6,368 nucleotides of DNA, from contig JAAYXN010000401.1 of the NCBI GenBank assembly GCA_012515885.1, forward strand, positions 1 to 6,368. The letters are read 5' to 3'. The first letter of the stretch is position 1. Each line of letters begins with the position of its first letter. The translations under genes and the position numbers were made by a program. The DNA comes from Rhodococcus sp. (in: high G+C Gram-positive bacteria) (GTDB lineage: Bacteria > Actinomycetota > Actinomycetes > Mycobacteriales > Mycobacteriaceae). Positions 5,872 through 6,368 of this stretch are shown here, one piece after another. The notes under the pieces were generated by a model, which searched no databases, was not told the origin of the DNA, and was given only the letters and a program-made list of their open reading frames with translations.

Positions 5872-6368
5872 GCGAATACTGAGGGGGACAACAAAGGTCG
5901 ACGAGGCGTCGGAGATATCGGACTACGATCTGCTCCAGGCACATGTGGCAGGGGATCCACATGCATTCGAGACCTTGCTGGCTCGGCACTACGACCACCT
6001 ATGGCACGTAGCACTTCGAACCAGCTACACACCCGAGGATGCTGCTGACGGTCTGCAAGACGCACTGCTCTCGGCCCACCGGTCCGCAGCGAAGTTCCGC
6101 CGCGACGCCGCCGTACGCAGTTGGCTACACACCATCGTCGTCAACGCGTGCCTCGACCGCATCCGACGCAACAAAGCCCGCCCAGCGGTATCGCTGTCCG
6201 TCGAGGACTTTCAAGACCCTCCCGTGCTGCGCAATTCGATCGCCGAACGCGAACTGTCCGTCGTCATCGAACAGGCACTTGTCACCCTGCCGGAAGATCA
6301 GCGTCTGGCCATCGTCGCCGTCGATTTGGAAGGCCGGTCCACGGCAGAAGCATCCGCATTACTGGGAA
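5870..6368 (+). CDS. sigM: ECF RNA polymerase sigma factor, SigM-like, 3'-truncated
   Basis: This is an extracytoplasmic-function sigma-70 factor that directs RNA polymerase to stress promoters. The first 166 residues are visible and the frame is open at the window end. Residues about 17-100 are the sigma-2 region: LLQAHVAGDPHAFETLLARH opens it, and DAADGLQDALLSAH and SWLHTIVVNACLDRIRR form the core-binding and -10 recognition parts. After a linker, residues about 128-166 begin sigma-4 (LPEDQRLAIVAVDLEGRS), cut inside its helix-turn-helix. Similarity to Rv3911 and the position after MviN support SigM. In M. tuberculosis the next gene encodes its anti-sigma factor RsmA; that region lies outside the window. 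The start is GTG 5870: it is the only in-frame ATG, GTG or TTG between the murJ stop and the sigma-2 domain (the GTG at 5945 is inside the domain). It gives a 16-residue lead and has no Shine-Dalgarno upstream. A purine-rich GAGGGGG (5881-5887) lies inside the coding sequence, with no usual start codon after it. Confidence 0.88.
   Translation, partial: MRILRGTTKVDEASEISDYDLLQAHVAGDPHAFETLLARHYDHLWHVALRTSYTPEDAADGLQDALLSAHRSAAKFRRDAAVRSWLHTIVVNACLDRIRRNKARPAVSLSVEDFQDPPVLRNSIAERELSVVIEQALVTLPEDQRLAIVAVDLEGRSTAEASALLG

Noticed and set aside
5845..5875. Intrinsic terminator after murJ
   Set aside because: The short inverted repeat has only a 6-bp stem with a 13-base loop and no following T-run, and it overlaps the next gene's start.

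Overview
The window is GC-rich (by eye about 60-65%) and has the codon use and gene order of a Mycobacteriales (Corynebacteriales) chromosome. Three genes lie head to tail on the + strand. They match, in order, the block known in Mycobacterium tuberculosis as Rv3909 - Rv3910 (MviN/MurJ) - Rv3911 (SigM), which sits near the replication origin. The amino-acid sequences diverge clearly from the tuberculosis proteins as I remember them. I read this as another genus of the order, of Gordonia/Williamsia/Rhodococcus type, but cannot name it.

Layout: (1) bases 1-1847 hold the last 614 codons of a DUF6049 protein, an exported protein with a C-terminal membrane anchor; its start lies upstream of the window. 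(2) Bases 1844-5845 hold a 1333-residue MurJ-type lipid II flippase. It overlaps gene 1 by 4 bases (ATGA) and carries the actinobacterial add-ons: a long Ala/Asp/Thr linker, a catalytically dead Ser/Thr kinase domain, one more membrane helix and an extracellular discoidin-like domain. (3) From 5870 to the window end lies the N-terminal 166 residues of an ECF sigma factor of the SigM group. It starts with GTG, only 24 bases after murJ, and runs off the window. No gap exceeds 300 bases, and I see no RNA genes, mobile elements or CRISPR.

How they work together: MurJ moves lipid-linked peptidoglycan precursor to the outer face of the membrane. In mycobacteria its pseudokinase domain is phosphorylated by PknB and then binds the FHA-domain protein FhaA, which restrains precursor flow. 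The DUF6049 protein is translationally coupled to MurJ and probably acts in the same envelope process, but its biochemistry is unknown. SigM is a stress sigma factor whose gene is followed in relatives by its anti-sigma gene.

This is mainly a conserved housekeeping locus and I do not see a wholly new system. The points most worth checking are an in-frame internal GTG start with a strong Shine-Dalgarno just ahead of the pseudokinase half of MurJ, and a -10-like hexamer placed exactly right for a leaderless sigM mRNA beginning at its GTG. Also worth a look are a candidate FhaA-docking threonine, an 18-bp tandem duplication in the linker, and an AT-rich stretch with two perfect inverted repeats ahead of murJ.
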